Below, piece by piece: positions 1 to 8,081 of a stretch of 41,522 bases of DNA. Origin of the DNA: Deltaproteobacteria bacterium (GTDB taxonomy: Bacteria; Desulfobacterota; Desulfuromonadia; Geobacterales; Pseudopelobacteraceae); the NCBI GenBank assembly GCA_021779135.1, contig JAJYBH010000013.1, positions 1 to 41,522 of the forward strand, read 5' to 3'. The notes under the pieces are model-generated. The model was not told where the DNA came from, made no database searches, and saw nothing but the letters and a program-made list of their open reading frames with translations. Made by a program: the position numbers and the translations under genes. Position 1 is the stretch's first letter. The number at the start of each line of letters is the position of its first letter.

Positions 1-1
1 C

Positions 2-1216
2 ATGGAAGATGGTTTTTATACAAAGATTTCAGAAATGGAACCAATGATGCCTACTGATCCTGCGGGAGAACTCGACGATTTGGCGATTGAGGTGATTCGT
101 AAATCTGCCGGCATCAGTGCTGCTGTTCATCCAGTTACACGTAGAGGAGTCGTGGAATTAGTAAGAAGAATGAACTGCTACTATTCCAATTTAATAGAAG
201 GGCACAACACCCATCCTGTAGACATTGATCGTGCTATGCGAGAAGACTTTTCCAAAGATCCTGCAAAAAGAGCAAAACAATTGGAAAGCAAAGCACACAT
301 AGAAGTACAGAAACACATTGAGGCCCACATCGAGGCTACTCCCGGGACAATCATTACAAGCAAGAGCTTTTTGTGCTGGATACATAAGGAATTTTATGAG
401 CGGATGCCGGAGGAGTATCTTGTCGTACAGCGAGCAGATGGAAAAACTGAAAAAGTGATCCCTGGTGAAACAAGGGAATTAGAGATTAAGGTCGGGAGGC
501 ATTTGCCGCCTAAATCAGAATACCTATGCACTTTTATGAAGAGATTCGAAGAAGCATACGACCCTCAAAAGCTAAAAGGTTTAAGTCAAGTTATCGCGGC
601 GGCGGCGTCTCATCATCGACTTGCATGGATTCATCCTTTTCTGGATGGTAATGGGCGAGTTACACGTCTTATGACTCATGCCTACCTGAAAAAGGCAAAA
701 ATAGATGGCCACGGGTTGTGGACGGTTTCCCGGGGTTTCGCAAGAAATCGAGAAGAGTATCTTGCTTTCTTGGCTGGGGCAGACCAACCTCGTAGAGGAG
801 ATCTGGATGGCCGGGGAAATTTGACACAAGCGGGGCTGTTGGGATTTTGTAAATTTTTCCTTAAAACGGCAATTGACCAGATTGACTTTATGTCAGGCCT
901 TTTGGATTTGGATGGAATGCAGAAAAGAATACAAGCGGTGGTTGATCGTCAAGTTTCTTTTGGTGAATTGAAACCTGAAGCTGGTCATTTACTGAGAGAT
1001 GTATTTTTACGCGGAGAAATACCTCGTGGAGAAATCCCGAATATCATCGGAATGCCCGAACGTTCGGCGCGCAGGGTCGTCAGTAGTTTATTGGAAAAAG
1101 ACTATTTAGTTTCTGATTCGGAAAAGGGACCTGTAAAGCTTGGTTTTCCTGCATCGTTGGTGGGGTATTATTTTCCTCGCCTTTATCCGGAGGGGGTTGA
1201 GGCGAGTCTTGATTAG
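2..1216 (+). CDS. Fic family protein (putative AMP-transferase)
   Basis: Fic enzymes usually transfer AMP from ATP to a hydroxyl side chain of a target protein. The full core motif HPFLDGNGRVTR is present, with catalytic His at residue 211. An N-terminal SNLIEG (Ser62, Glu66, Gly67) matches the (S/T)xxxE(G/N) inhibitory helix of class II Fic proteins, so the enzyme is probably self-inhibited through Glu66. The C-terminal third (about residues 320-390) looks like a winged helix, which is common in this class. The reading frame is open to the left edge, so the ATG at base 2 may be internal and the true start could lie outside the window. No antitoxin partner is visible; the next gene is convergent. 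The target is unknown. Confidence 0.9.
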   Translation: MEDGFYTKISEMEPMMPTDPAGELDDLAIEVIRKSAGISAAVHPVTRRGVVELVRRMNCYYSNLIEGHNTHPVDIDRAMREDFSKDPAKRAKQLESKAHIEVQKHIEAHIEATPGTIITSKSFLCWIHKEFYERMPEEYLVVQRADGKTEKVIPGETRELEIKVGRHLPPKSEYLCTFMKRFEEAYDPQKLKGLSQVIAAAASHHRLAWIHPFLDGNGRVTRLMTHAYLKKAKIDGHGLWTVSRGFARNREEYLAFLAGADQPRRGDLDGRGNLTQAGLLGFCKFFLKTAIDQIDFMSGLLDLDGMQKRIQAVVDRQVSFGELKPEAGHLLRDVFLRGEIPRGEIPNIIGMPERSARRVVSSLLEKDYLVSDSEKGPVKLGFPASLVGYYFPRLYPEGVEASLD

Positions 1217-1268
1217 CCAGTTTCTGTAACGAGGGTCCAACGCCGGCAGACGCACAGTCGCCAGCCAC

Positions 1269-1571
1269 TCAGATCGCTTCCAGATAAGGACGTATGGCCA
1301 TCCGGCAATCTTCCTTGCTCTCGGTCCTGGCAATGGAGCTGATCACCTCAACGATCTTTTCCACCGAATCGTCCGCCGCAATGATCTCGAGCTTCACCTT
1401 CTCAACGAGATTCACCAGGAACCTGGCGCCGCGAAAGATCATTACCTGCCCCTTCTGTTGGCTGTGAGTAATGACGTCACTTTCCATGAAATCATCAACT
1501 CCGATTTCATCGAGGGCATACCGCACCTCTTCCAGCTTGAGTCGATTTATGACGGCTTCTATCAGTTTCAT
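1269..1571 (-). CDS. P-II family (GlnB/GlnK-like) signalling protein
   Basis: About 100 residues, slightly shorter than classical P-II (112). It begins MKLIEAVINRLKLEEVRYAL, the typical first strand and helix of the P-II ferredoxin-like fold, and has the IFRGARF and LEIIAADDSVEKIVEVI segments of the core. The T-loop region is short and lacks the classical uridylylated Tyr context, so it may be a P-II-like sensor rather than a nitrogen regulator. The open frame extends upstream, but the ATG at 1571 is preceded by a good ribosome site (GGAGGTG), so this start is chosen. There is no amt or glnA neighbour. The ligand and partner cannot be told from sequence. Confidence 0.75.
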   Translation of the reverse strand: MKLIEAVINRLKLEEVRYALDEIGVDDFMESDVITHSQQKGQVMIFRGARFLVNLVEKVKLEIIAADDSVEKIVEVISSIARTESKEDCRMAIRPYLEAI

Positions 1572-1903
1572 GACCCACCTCCGTGTGCAGCATAGCCTGC
1601 CTGCACAATAATAATTCCGAAACATCATCGAAATCTTTTTACACGGTGTGTGCCAAGTCGGTACTTGTTTATTTCGCCTTGATTTCGGCTGGTTAGCAAT
1701 GGCCTGCTGTACCGGGTCAGGGAGCGTGCCGCAAATTTATGCAGGTCACCAGGGTCTGCCCGGGAAGTAGTCATGAATCAAATCTGAAATGAGCGATAGC
1801 TGGCGGGGAAAAATTACGAGGGAGAGTAGAGAGCAGGTTTCACCCTGACCCTTCAATTTTTTATCATATTTTTACGGTGGAAGGAAAGTCAGTCGCAAAT
1901 CAA

Positions 1904-2908
1904 CTACTCTCCATCACGACTTCCCGGCCTGATCTCAACGGTCGTGCCATTTGGCGCCAACCTGTCAATTTCCTCTATTTCTTCGTCGGTAACGGCAATG
2001 CACCCTTTCGTCCAGTCAACACCTGCGTGCATATCACCAACCCACGAATATCCGTTCTTGATGCCGTGGATCATGATGTCCCCGCCCGGTGAGACGCCGA
2101 GTTCCCTGGCCCGCTTTTTGTCTTTTTCGTTTGGATAGGAGATATGAAGGGATCGGTGATAACGGCTGTTCCTGTTCCTTGAATCGATAACGTAGGTCCC
2201 CTCAGGGGTTTTGTTATCGCCCTGCCTTTCTTTGGGACCATCCGGGTTTCCCCCCAGGGCGATCTGGTAGGTTTTGAGCACCTTGCCCCTTGAGAGCAAT
2301 GTCAAGCGCCGTTCTTTCTTTTCTATCAGAATCTTGTCTGCCGGCCCCTTCTGGAGTGCGAAGGCCTCGTTTTTCAGTTTTACTATCTCATTCTCTTTGC
2401 TCGCAAGATCGTGTTCAAGCGCTTCAATCTTGCTTTGTCGGGTAGCAATGTCATTGCTGTTGATTGTAAGCACGTGCCGAAGGGCATCGATCTGTGTTTG
2501 CTGCGCTGCAATCGTCCTGTCCTTGATGATGGTATTGTTGATATTAAATATCATCATCTCACTGTCCTTCTTGTAGCCACTCAGCGGAAATTCCTTGATA
2601 ATCTTCTGAAAACATTCCAGTGATTTCTGATAATCTTTTTGATCATTCCCGGGATACGCGTAAATAATGCCCATCTCGAAAAGAACCCTGTCACCTGTCG
2701 TGGGATATTTTCCCATGATCTGCTGATATGTGCCCAGAGATGCCTGGTAGCTTCCCTGGCTGAATTGATCGTTCGCCTCCTTGAAGGTTGCGGTGGCCCG
2801 GGAGCCTTCATTGATGTGACTGCATCCGCATATCAGCATCGGCATGATGATGAAGCAGACAAGAAATACGCTGAGATGCCGACCGATCCTGCTGTGTTTT
2901 TTACCCAT
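1904..2908 (-). CDS. L,D-transpeptidase lipoprotein (YkuD domain)
   Basis: Enzymes with a YkuD domain form 3-3 cross-links in peptidoglycan or attach lipoproteins to it. The N-terminus has a hydrophobic segment ending in a lipobox-like LICGC, so the protein should be lipidated. A TPR-like part follows (repeats around FKEANDQFSQGSYQASLG), then a coiled coil near residues 125-190. The C-terminal YkuD domain has His281 in MIHG and Cys303 in the TKGC motif, matching the H...(S/T)xGC active site. The open frame extends further upstream, but ATG 2908 has an AAGGTGG ribosome site and gives a sensible signal peptide. It is the last gene of the minus-strand group with the Lpp-like protein and a second L,D-transpeptidase. 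Confidence 0.85.
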   Translation of the reverse strand: MGKKHSRIGRHLSVFLVCFIIMPMLICGCSHINEGSRATATFKEANDQFSQGSYQASLGTYQQIMGKYPTTGDRVLFEMGIIYAYPGNDQKDYQKSLECFQKIIKEFPLSGYKKDSEMMIFNINNTIIKDRTIAAQQTQIDALRHVLTINSNDIATRQSKIEALEHDLASKENEIVKLKNEAFALQKGPADKILIEKKERRLTLLSRGKVLKTYQIALGGNPDGPKERQGDNKTPEGTYVIDSRNRNSRYHRSLHISYPNEKDKKRARELGVSPGGDIMIHGIKNGYSWVGDMHAGVDWTKGCIAVTDEEIEEIDRLAPNGTTVEIRPGSRDGE

Positions 2909-3023
2909 AACCACCTTCGTGTTCGTTGACAAGCGGACGATGATCGCAGAACCATTCCTCTTCCCGCCGCCCCGGATTGACACATGCTCGAAAGATCCGG
3001 AAAGACCTTGACGCAGGAAACAT

Positions 3024-3061
3024 AAGGAAGTGGCAGAGTATCACAACCCTGCCACTTCCTT
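3024..3061 (-). terminator. stem-loop between the Lpp-like gene and the downstream transpeptidase gene
   Basis: A 13-bp perfect stem (3024-3036 with 3049-3061) with a 12-nt loop lies in the 186-bp gap. On the minus strand it is followed by TTATGTTTCC, not a real T-run, so it may be a weak terminator or a 3'-end stabiliser that sets the Lpp-like message apart from the distal gene. Confidence 0.45.
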
Positions 3062-3094
3062 TCGGGAGCCTTATCAGCACCCACCGTGAATGAC

Positions 3095-3418
3095 TTACTT
3101 CTTCATTGATTTGCGGAAAATATCATCAGCCTTCTTCGCCTTTTCATCTGCGACCTTCGCCTTTTCATCTGCGATTTTTTCCCTTTCCTCTGCCATCTTC
3201 AGGGCATTTTCTGCCCGGGTTGCGGCTGCCTCTGCCTTTAACGTGGCCGCGTCAGCCGCCGCCTTGGCAGCCTGCGCATCCTGCGCCGCCTGGTCAGCTT
3301 TCGCACCAGTCATCATCTGCTGAGACTGAACTTTTTCGAGGTCGCCTCTTGTTGCACACCCCCCCACGGCAATAGCAAGTACAAGCATCGTTGAGGTCAT
3401 CAATAGACTCTTCTTCAT
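3095..3418 (-). CDS. alanine-zipper lipoprotein, Lpp/OprI-like
   Basis: 107 residues. The signal peptide ends in the lipobox VGGC, giving a lipidated Cys near residue 21. The rest is a nearly uninterrupted helix rich in Ala, Lys and Glu with a 3-4 spacing of small residues, as in Lpp and OprI alanine-zipper lipoproteins that trimerise in the periplasm. The protein ends SMKK. In Lpp the C-terminal Lys is the residue joined to peptidoglycan by L,D-transpeptidases, so an anchoring role is a reasonable inference. It lies 22 bp after one L,D-transpeptidase gene and upstream of another, which supports that idea. The sequence is low in complexity, so family assignment rests on architecture rather than on identity. 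Confidence 0.75.
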   Translation of the reverse strand: MKKSLLMTSTMLVLAIAVGGCATRGDLEKVQSQQMMTGAKADQAAQDAQAAKAAADAATLKAEAAATRAENALKMAEEREKIADEKAKVADEKAKKADDIFRKSMKK

Positions 3419-3439
3419 CGTTTCTCACCTCCTCTCTCT

Positions 3440-4762
3440 CTACAATTTCTTTTTGACAGGTTCAATCAGTCTGCCATCGAGTTCCAGATCTATTTTCAGG
3501 CGTTTGATTGCTTGCCTGGCCTCGGTGACATCATTGAAAGGCCCGGCGACAACGCGGTAGCCGGGGTTTCTTGCTATCACCCTGGCCGGGATTTGCGGTC
3601 CCTGATGGTTGATAATGGCGGCCAGCCTCACGGCATCGGTCTCGTCACGCAGGTCAGCAGCCAAAACAGACCACGCATCTGCTTTCAGTTCCGGAATTTC
3701 GGGGCTGCCGGACAATTTGCCGGGGTGCCTGACTTCCATGGGTTCCGCCACACCTTTTCCCGGTCCTGGCCTGGTTTCGAAGATGGGGACGGGGATCCCC
3801 CTGGCCTCGGCCAATACCTTCTTGACTTTACTCCAGTCGAGCGAGCGCCCTGATTCCTTTTCAACGGCTCTCAGCTTTGCATAGATCCTGTCCATCTCGG
3901 CAGCATCATAGCCTTCCGTGGTCGCATGAACCTCCATGTAAACCACGCCATTGTCCTGACCCACGAGATATGGCTGGTCAACCATGTTTACAGGCGTATT
4001 GGTCGGAGTGTTCTCATAGAGTCTTTTCACGTCTTCCGGATAGAGTCGTATGCAGCCATTGGTGGCCCTCAGCCCGATACTGGCAGGTTTGTTGGTGCCA
4101 TGGATCAGATAACTCGGCCTGCTCAGGTAGAGCGCACATTCTCCCAGGGGATTTAGAGGCCCGGGCGGAATCGAGGCGGGCAGGGGATCCCCTTTTTTCC
4201 GATGATCCTCGGCAATTGAGGCAGGCACATGCCAGGTCGGCCGGTTTACCTTGCGCAAGACATGCATCTGCCCCATGGGCGAGGGCCGCTCTTCGGTGCC
4301 GACACCGACCGGGAAGGTCAGCACTGTCTGTGAGCGGCTGTCTCCCTTGAATTCAAAAAGCCTCATTGCGGCCAGGTTGATCACGATCCCTTTTCTGGGA
4401 GCGTCCGGCAGGATAAAGCTCTGAGGCAGCAGAATGCGTTTTCCGGCCTCGGGCACCCATGTATCTACACCCGGATTGGCGGCGCTGACCCCGTCGATGC
4501 CCAGGCTGAAGTGTCGTGCAATGTCCGGCAGCGTATCCCCCTTTTCAAGACGGATGAAAGCCAACCGGCCGATGACATCATCTCCCTTTGCAACGGAAAA
4601 CTCATTGCGTACGACAGGTTCTTTCAACTGTACGGGATTGGGCTGGTATTCCCTATTTACGATTCTCGTTACCGCACAGCCATTGAGAGCTGAGATAACA
4701 ATAAAAAGGGCTATTAGTCGAAGCGCATTGGAGACGGGTATCAGCTTGACGATTCGGCACAT
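3440..4762 (-). CDS. L,D-transpeptidase with LysM and YkuD domains (ErfK/YbiS type)
   Basis: 440 residues, periplasmic. The N-terminal signal ends in the lipobox ALNGC, so it is a likely lipoprotein. A LysM-like cell-wall-binding segment follows (about residues 70-115, with LEKGDTLPDIARHFSLG). The YkuD catalytic domain spans about 123-262, with His221 in IHGTNKP and Cys237 in ATNGCIRLYP, the complete active site. The C-terminus (about 385-435, GYRVVAGPFNDVTEARQAI) resembles an SPOR domain, which binds denuded glycan. The family makes 3-3 cross-links or tethers Lpp to the wall. It is the first gene after the riboswitch at 4838-4950, so its expression is probably ligand controlled. An AAAGGA ribosome site lies rather far (about 14 nt) from ATG 4762, so the start is less certain than the identity. 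Confidence 0.88.
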   Translation of the reverse strand: MCRIVKLIPVSNALRLIALFIVISALNGCAVTRIVNREYQPNPVQLKEPVVRNEFSVAKGDDVIGRLAFIRLEKGDTLPDIARHFSLGIDGVSAANPGVDTWVPEAGKRILLPQSFILPDAPRKGIVINLAAMRLFEFKGDSRSQTVLTFPVGVGTEERPSPMGQMHVLRKVNRPTWHVPASIAEDHRKKGDPLPASIPPGPLNPLGECALYLSRPSYLIHGTNKPASIGLRATNGCIRLYPEDVKRLYENTPTNTPVNMVDQPYLVGQDNGVVYMEVHATTEGYDAAEMDRIYAKLRAVEKESGRSLDWSKVKKVLAEARGIPVPIFETRPGPGKGVAEPMEVRHPGKLSGSPEIPELKADAWSVLAADLRDETDAVRLAAIINHQGPQIPARVIARNPGYRVVAGPFNDVTEARQAIKRLKIDLELDGRLIEPVKKKL

Positions 4763-4837
4763 GGGTCTATGTAGGTCCTTTCAATGTTATATACTTCCCC
4801 TGGTCCAAGACACATGCGGTCGGGCAGGAACTGGCAC

Positions 4838-4886
4838 AAAAAAAGCCGGGTCGCCGAATATCTTTGGATATTTCGGCGACCCGGCT
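4838..4886 (-). terminator. riboswitch-controlled intrinsic terminator
   Basis: A 19-20-bp hairpin with one bulge (4844-4886; arm starts AGCCGGGTCGCCGAA) is followed on the minus strand by seven T residues (4838-4844). Its 5' arm overlaps the 3' strand of the GEMM aptamer, so aptamer folding and terminator folding exclude each other. Confidence 0.88.
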
Positions 4887-4950
4887 GTCTCTAGGAGACC
4901 CTGTAGGCTTTCCGTCCCATTCTCGCGAATGGTTTAGTATTATCGTTTTA
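4838..4950 (-). promoter_or_regulatory. GEMM-I riboswitch, predicted cAG-I (3',3'-cGAMP) subtype
   Basis: Read on the minus strand, 4950-4866 carries the GEMM-I core: AAACC, an AT-rich hairpin capped by a CGCGAG turn, then GGGACGGAAAGCC, a second hairpin (4887-4899) and AGCCGGGTCGCCG. Aligned without gaps to the Vc2 c-di-GMP aptamer over this core, position 47 (stacking A) falls at 4911 and is A. Position 20, which contacts the ligand, falls at 4938 and is A instead of the G of c-di-GMP aptamers. A20 is the known mark of the GEMM-Ib/cAG-I class found in Geobacter. The 3' part of the aptamer is also the 5' arm of the terminator, so ligand binding should prevent termination and turn on the L,D-transpeptidase operon. 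Subtype and ON logic are inferred. Confidence 0.9.
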
Positions 4951-4982
4951 CCACGGTATTGTATTGTGCTTTATAGGCGGAC

Positions 4983-5011
4983 ATTCTTGCCACAACGGGG
5001 ATGCTTGTCAA
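4983..5011 (-). promoter_or_regulatory. candidate sigma-70 promoter of the riboswitch-transpeptidase operon
   Basis: A perfect -35 TTGACA (5006-5011) is separated by 17 nt from AAGAAT (4983-4988), a 4/6 match to the -10 box. Transcription would begin a few bases further on, about 25-30 nt before the aptamer. The -10 is weak, so this is tentative. Confidence 0.5.
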
Positions 5012-5207
5012 GAAAAATTTAATAAAACTTAAAAGTTAGAGTAACTTAGAACCTATCCGTCAATAAAACTTCGGGTGATTCAGAAAAGAATTACCGCGAA
5101 TCTCCTGGCATCACACGTAATAATGATAATGATTATCTGTTGCAATAAAACAAGAAATCATCTATTTTAATTTCATGGAAGTTGATCGAAGGCGGAGGAT
5201 ATCTGCT

Positions 5208-5516
5208 ATGAGACAGATAATCAAAAGAGTGATTCTACTGGCAGCCGCGCTAATGATAGTGGCGATGCCGGCAGTTGCGGAAGAGGGCGCGGTGAACAGG
5301 ATGCCTGTCCAGGGACAGCAGAGCGGAAAGAATGAATGCCTGCTGGCTTCCAGAAACTGCGCAAATGAAGTGGATTCCATCCAGCAGAAAATAGATAGGA
5401 TCAAGGGCGAGATATCACGGGGAAGTGCCGTGTACTCTAATGACGAGCTCAGGAAGCTTAACATGAAGCTGAATGAAGCCGTCAAATCAATGGAAGAACT
5501 GACCGCTGGCGGCTGA
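5208..5516 (+). CDS. small exported protein of unknown function
   Basis: About 102 residues. The start at 5208 is preferred because GGAGG lies 9 nt upstream; an in-frame ATG at 5175 has no ribosome site. The N-terminus MRQIIKRVILLAAALMIVAM is a clear signal peptide with cleavage likely after AVA (residues 21-23). The mature part has a Cys pair (NECLLASRNC) and a helical, charged C-terminal half (DSIQQKIDRIKGEISRG) that could form a coiled coil. I do not recognise a family. It is divergent from the riboswitch operon and ends just before its own terminator, so it is a single-gene unit. Confidence 0.7.
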   Translation: MRQIIKRVILLAAALMIVAMPAVAEEGAVNRMPVQGQQSGKNECLLASRNCANEVDSIQQKIDRIKGEISRGSAVYSNDELRKLNMKLNEAVKSMEELTAGG

Positions 5517-5546
5517 TTCGGCGCTGCCGGCAGGTAACTTGTAATG

Positions 5547-5592
5547 ATAACATGGGTTGCATGACAGACGTTGTGCAACTCATGTTATTTTT
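5547..5592 (+). terminator. intrinsic terminator of the small exported protein gene
   Basis: A 15-bp stem (5547-5561 with 5574-5588, one G-T pair) followed by TTTTT (5588-5592) on the plus strand. Confidence 0.85.
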
Positions 5593-5633
5593 GCCACGCG
5601 GTGCCGTGAAATACCCGCCCTTCCCAGAGACAT

Positions 5634-6521
5634 TTACACTATAATCCGGGCAAACCCGGCGATTGTGCTGACCCTGACAGGGGCCTGGCCGATATAATCA
5701 CCGTCCACCTGAACTGCCCGGCCACCACCCACCTCAATCCGCCCGGCGCGCAGCCGCGTCACATCACCCGTACGGCAGGGGCGACCCGCCAGGACCGAAG
5801 CGATCATCCTCAGCCAGGACCAGCGGCCTTCGGCCTTGATGCAGAACAGGTCCAGGATCGGTGAGGAGATGTCCGCTTCCGGCATCAGGACCAAACTGCC
5901 GCCGTAGCGGGATCCGTTGCAGATGACCACCGAATGGCACTCAACGGCCTGTCCGTCCGCCAGCAGCGGAAAGGTGCCCCGCCGCCATCCCAGCAGGCAA
6001 CGCAGGGCCGAGAGCAGATAGGCCCACTTTTTGAGCAGTCGTTTCTCCCTGATCCGGACACCTCGCACAATATCGCCATCCAGACCGATACCGGACATCA
6101 GAATGAAGCGATGACTGCACCCGGTCGCGGACTCGATCGACCCCACCGCCAGCGGCCGGGTATTGCCCCTGGCGATACGGGAGACGCCGTCGGTCACGCT
6201 GCTGATTCCGAGCTCGAGGGCCAGGACATTGGCCGTTCCCAGGGGAAGGACCGCCAGCGTGGCTCGCCCCGGCGTGAGAGCATTGACCACGGCATTGACC
6301 GTGCCGTCTCCACCGGCCACGATCACCAGCGGGTTTTCGGAGACCGCTTCGATCCCGGCACAGGCCGCTCGGGCGTCGTCCTGACCGGTAACGGTCAGGA
6401 CGACGGGGAATATGGAGACTGAATTAAGCTGCGAGAGGAGCTCGTTGCAAAGAGCGGGGGAATATGATCCGGAGAGCGGATTTATGAGGAGGTAGCTGCC
6501 CATCGGGGGAGAGTCGGGCAC
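5634..6521 (-). CDS. diacylglycerol/lipid kinase family protein (YegS-like)
   Basis: About 295 residues, the usual length for the DAGK catalytic family. The nucleotide-binding signature VAGGDGTVNAVVNAL is present near residue 70, followed by LPLGTANVLALELG, the conserved Gly-Thr-Ala-Asn segment. The family phosphorylates diacylglycerol or related lipids at the inner membrane with ATP. The frame begins with GTG at 6521, immediately after the glmU stop, with AAGG just before it; an ATG at 6503 gives a protein starting MGSYLLINPLSG, which also fits the family's first strand. I keep the longer form but the start is uncertain. It is probably co-transcribed with glmU. The exact substrate cannot be read from sequence. 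Confidence 0.87.
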   Translation of the reverse strand: MPDSPPMGSYLLINPLSGSYSPALCNELLSQLNSVSIFPVVLTVTGQDDARAACAGIEAVSENPLVIVAGGDGTVNAVVNALTPGRATLAVLPLGTANVLALELGISSVTDGVSRIARGNTRPLAVGSIESATGCSHRFILMSGIGLDGDIVRGVRIREKRLLKKWAYLLSALRCLLGWRRGTFPLLADGQAVECHSVVICNGSRYGGSLVLMPEADISSPILDLFCIKAEGRWSWLRMIASVLAGRPCRTGDVTRLRAGRIEVGGGRAVQVDGDYIGQAPVRVSTIAGFARIIV

Positions 6522-6522
6522 C

Positions 6523-7899
6523 TTACTGTTTCTTCTTCAATCGCCAGCCTTCCTTGTTGACCTGCGGCACACGGGAGATGGCCAGCGAATCGGGCGGGAC
6601 GTCGACGGTGACCGTCGTGCCGGCCGCCACCAGTGAGTTGCGTCCCACACTGACCGGGGCCACCAGTTGCACGTCGCTGCCGATGAAGACATCGTCGCCG
6701 ATCACGGTGCGGTGCTTGTTGACCCCGTCGTAGTTGCAGGTGATGGTTCCACAGCCGATGTTGACATTGCCGCCGATCTCGGCATCCCCCAGGTAGGTCA
6801 GGTGCGAGGCCTTGGACCCCTCCCCCATGGTGATCTTCTTGGTCTCGACAAAATTGCCGATCTTGACGTGATCCTTCAGAACCGTACCGGGGCGCAGATG
6901 GGCCATGGGGCCGACGCTGACTGCGTCGTGCAGCACAGCACTTTCCAGCACCGAGCCGGCCTTGATGTGGCAGTCGTCTCCGATGGTGCAGCCGCTGATG
7001 GAGACGCCGTTCTCGATCGTGCAGCCGCTGCCGATGACCGTGGCGCCGCCGATCGTGCAGTTGGGCTGCACAAGCGTGTCGGAGCCGATCCGCACGCCGT
7101 GATCGATGTAGGTATGCTCGGGATCGACCAGGGATACGCCTGCGCTCATCAGCCCATGATTGATACGGCCACGCAGGACCCGTGCGGCCTCGGCCAGCTG
7201 GATGCGGTCGTTGACCCCCATAATCTCGTCGGCATCCTCCGTACGGCGGGCCAGACAGACGCGTCCCTGTTTGACGGCGAGGGAGACCAGGTCCGTCAGG
7301 TAGAATTCCTGCTGGGCGTTGTCACAGCCGATGGAATCGATATTGGCGAACAGAAAGCCGGCCTCCATACAGTAGATGCCGCTGTTGATCTCATTGATGG
7401 CCAGTTCTTCCGGGGTGGCATCCTTCTGCTCGACGATGCGCAGCACTTGGCCGTCGGCCGCGCGCAGCACCCGGCCATAACCATGGGGGTGATCCAGCAC
7501 AGCCGTCAGCACCGTCAGCGCAGCAGCGTTGTCCCGATGAAAGTCAATCAGGTCCCGCAGTGTCTCGGCCCGCAGAAGCGGCGTGTCGCCACACAGGATC
7601 AGGACCGTGCCGTTAAAGCCGGCCAATTCGTTGCGGGCGCAGGCCACGGCGTGCCCGGTTCCCCGTTGTTCCTCCTGCAGTGCGCAGCGGATATCGGCCG
7701 CACCAGGGAAGGCCGTGCGTACGGCGTCGGCCTGATGGCCCACCACCAGCACCACTGGAGCGGCCCCCGCGGAACGGGCGGCAGCCACCGCCCAGCTGAT
7801 CATCGGCAGTCCGGCCGCGGGATGGAGCACCTTGACCAGGCCTGACTTCATACGGGTTCCCTTGCCCGCGGCAAGTATGACGGCAGCAACTGTATTCAT
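6523..7899 (-). CDS. glmU: bifunctional N-acetylglucosamine-1-phosphate uridyltransferase / glucosamine-1-phosphate acetyltransferase
   Basis: GlmU makes UDP-GlcNAc for peptidoglycan and lipopolysaccharide in the cytoplasm, by acetylating glucosamine-1-P and then adding UMP. The 458 residues match the family length. The N-terminal pyrophosphorylase domain (about 1-230) has the signature LAAGKGTRMKSGLVKVLHP. The C-terminal left-handed beta-helix (about 250-450) shows hexapeptide repeats (IGSGCTIENGVSISGCTIG) and the acetyltransferase segment NYDGVNKHRTVIGDDVFIGS. It is followed two bases later by the lipid kinase gene and is divergent from the gene at 8082, with a 182-bp gap that must hold both promoters. 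Confidence 0.97.
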   Translation of the reverse strand: MNTVAAVILAAGKGTRMKSGLVKVLHPAAGLPMISWAVAAARSAGAAPVVLVVGHQADAVRTAFPGAADIRCALQEEQRGTGHAVACARNELAGFNGTVLILCGDTPLLRAETLRDLIDFHRDNAAALTVLTAVLDHPHGYGRVLRAADGQVLRIVEQKDATPEELAINEINSGIYCMEAGFLFANIDSIGCDNAQQEFYLTDLVSLAVKQGRVCLARRTEDADEIMGVNDRIQLAEAARVLRGRINHGLMSAGVSLVDPEHTYIDHGVRIGSDTLVQPNCTIGGATVIGSGCTIENGVSISGCTIGDDCHIKAGSVLESAVLHDAVSVGPMAHLRPGTVLKDHVKIGNFVETKKITMGEGSKASHLTYLGDAEIGGNVNIGCGTITCNYDGVNKHRTVIGDDVFIGSDVQLVAPVSVGRNSLVAAGTTVTVDVPPDSLAISRVPQVNKEGWRLKKKQ

Positions 7900-8081
7900 T
7901 TCAACCTCGGCCCATGCGGCATGTTGGTATTTTTTCAGTTAAACCGGGCGTGATTTTATTCGATGCCGGAAAGACCGTCAAGTCAATAGCGACTGAATAT
8001 GACTTTACATAACTGGTTCGCTTGGATATATTCGTTTTTCACCCGCTGACTGGCAAAAGGTAAGGAATTACAGGGGATATA

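Noticed and set aside
1629-1903. RNA or regulatory element in the 275-bp gap
   Set aside because: I looked for a riboswitch, terminator or gene and saw nothing that could be supported.
4985-5000. Possible sigma-54 promoter TGGCAAG...CCGC before the riboswitch
   Set aside because: The GG-to-GC spacing is 13 instead of 12, and a TTGACA -35 box fits better.
5162-5578. 138-codon minus-strand frame opposite the small exported protein
   Set aside because: The plus-strand gene has a ribosome site, signal peptide and its own terminator; the minus frame has none.
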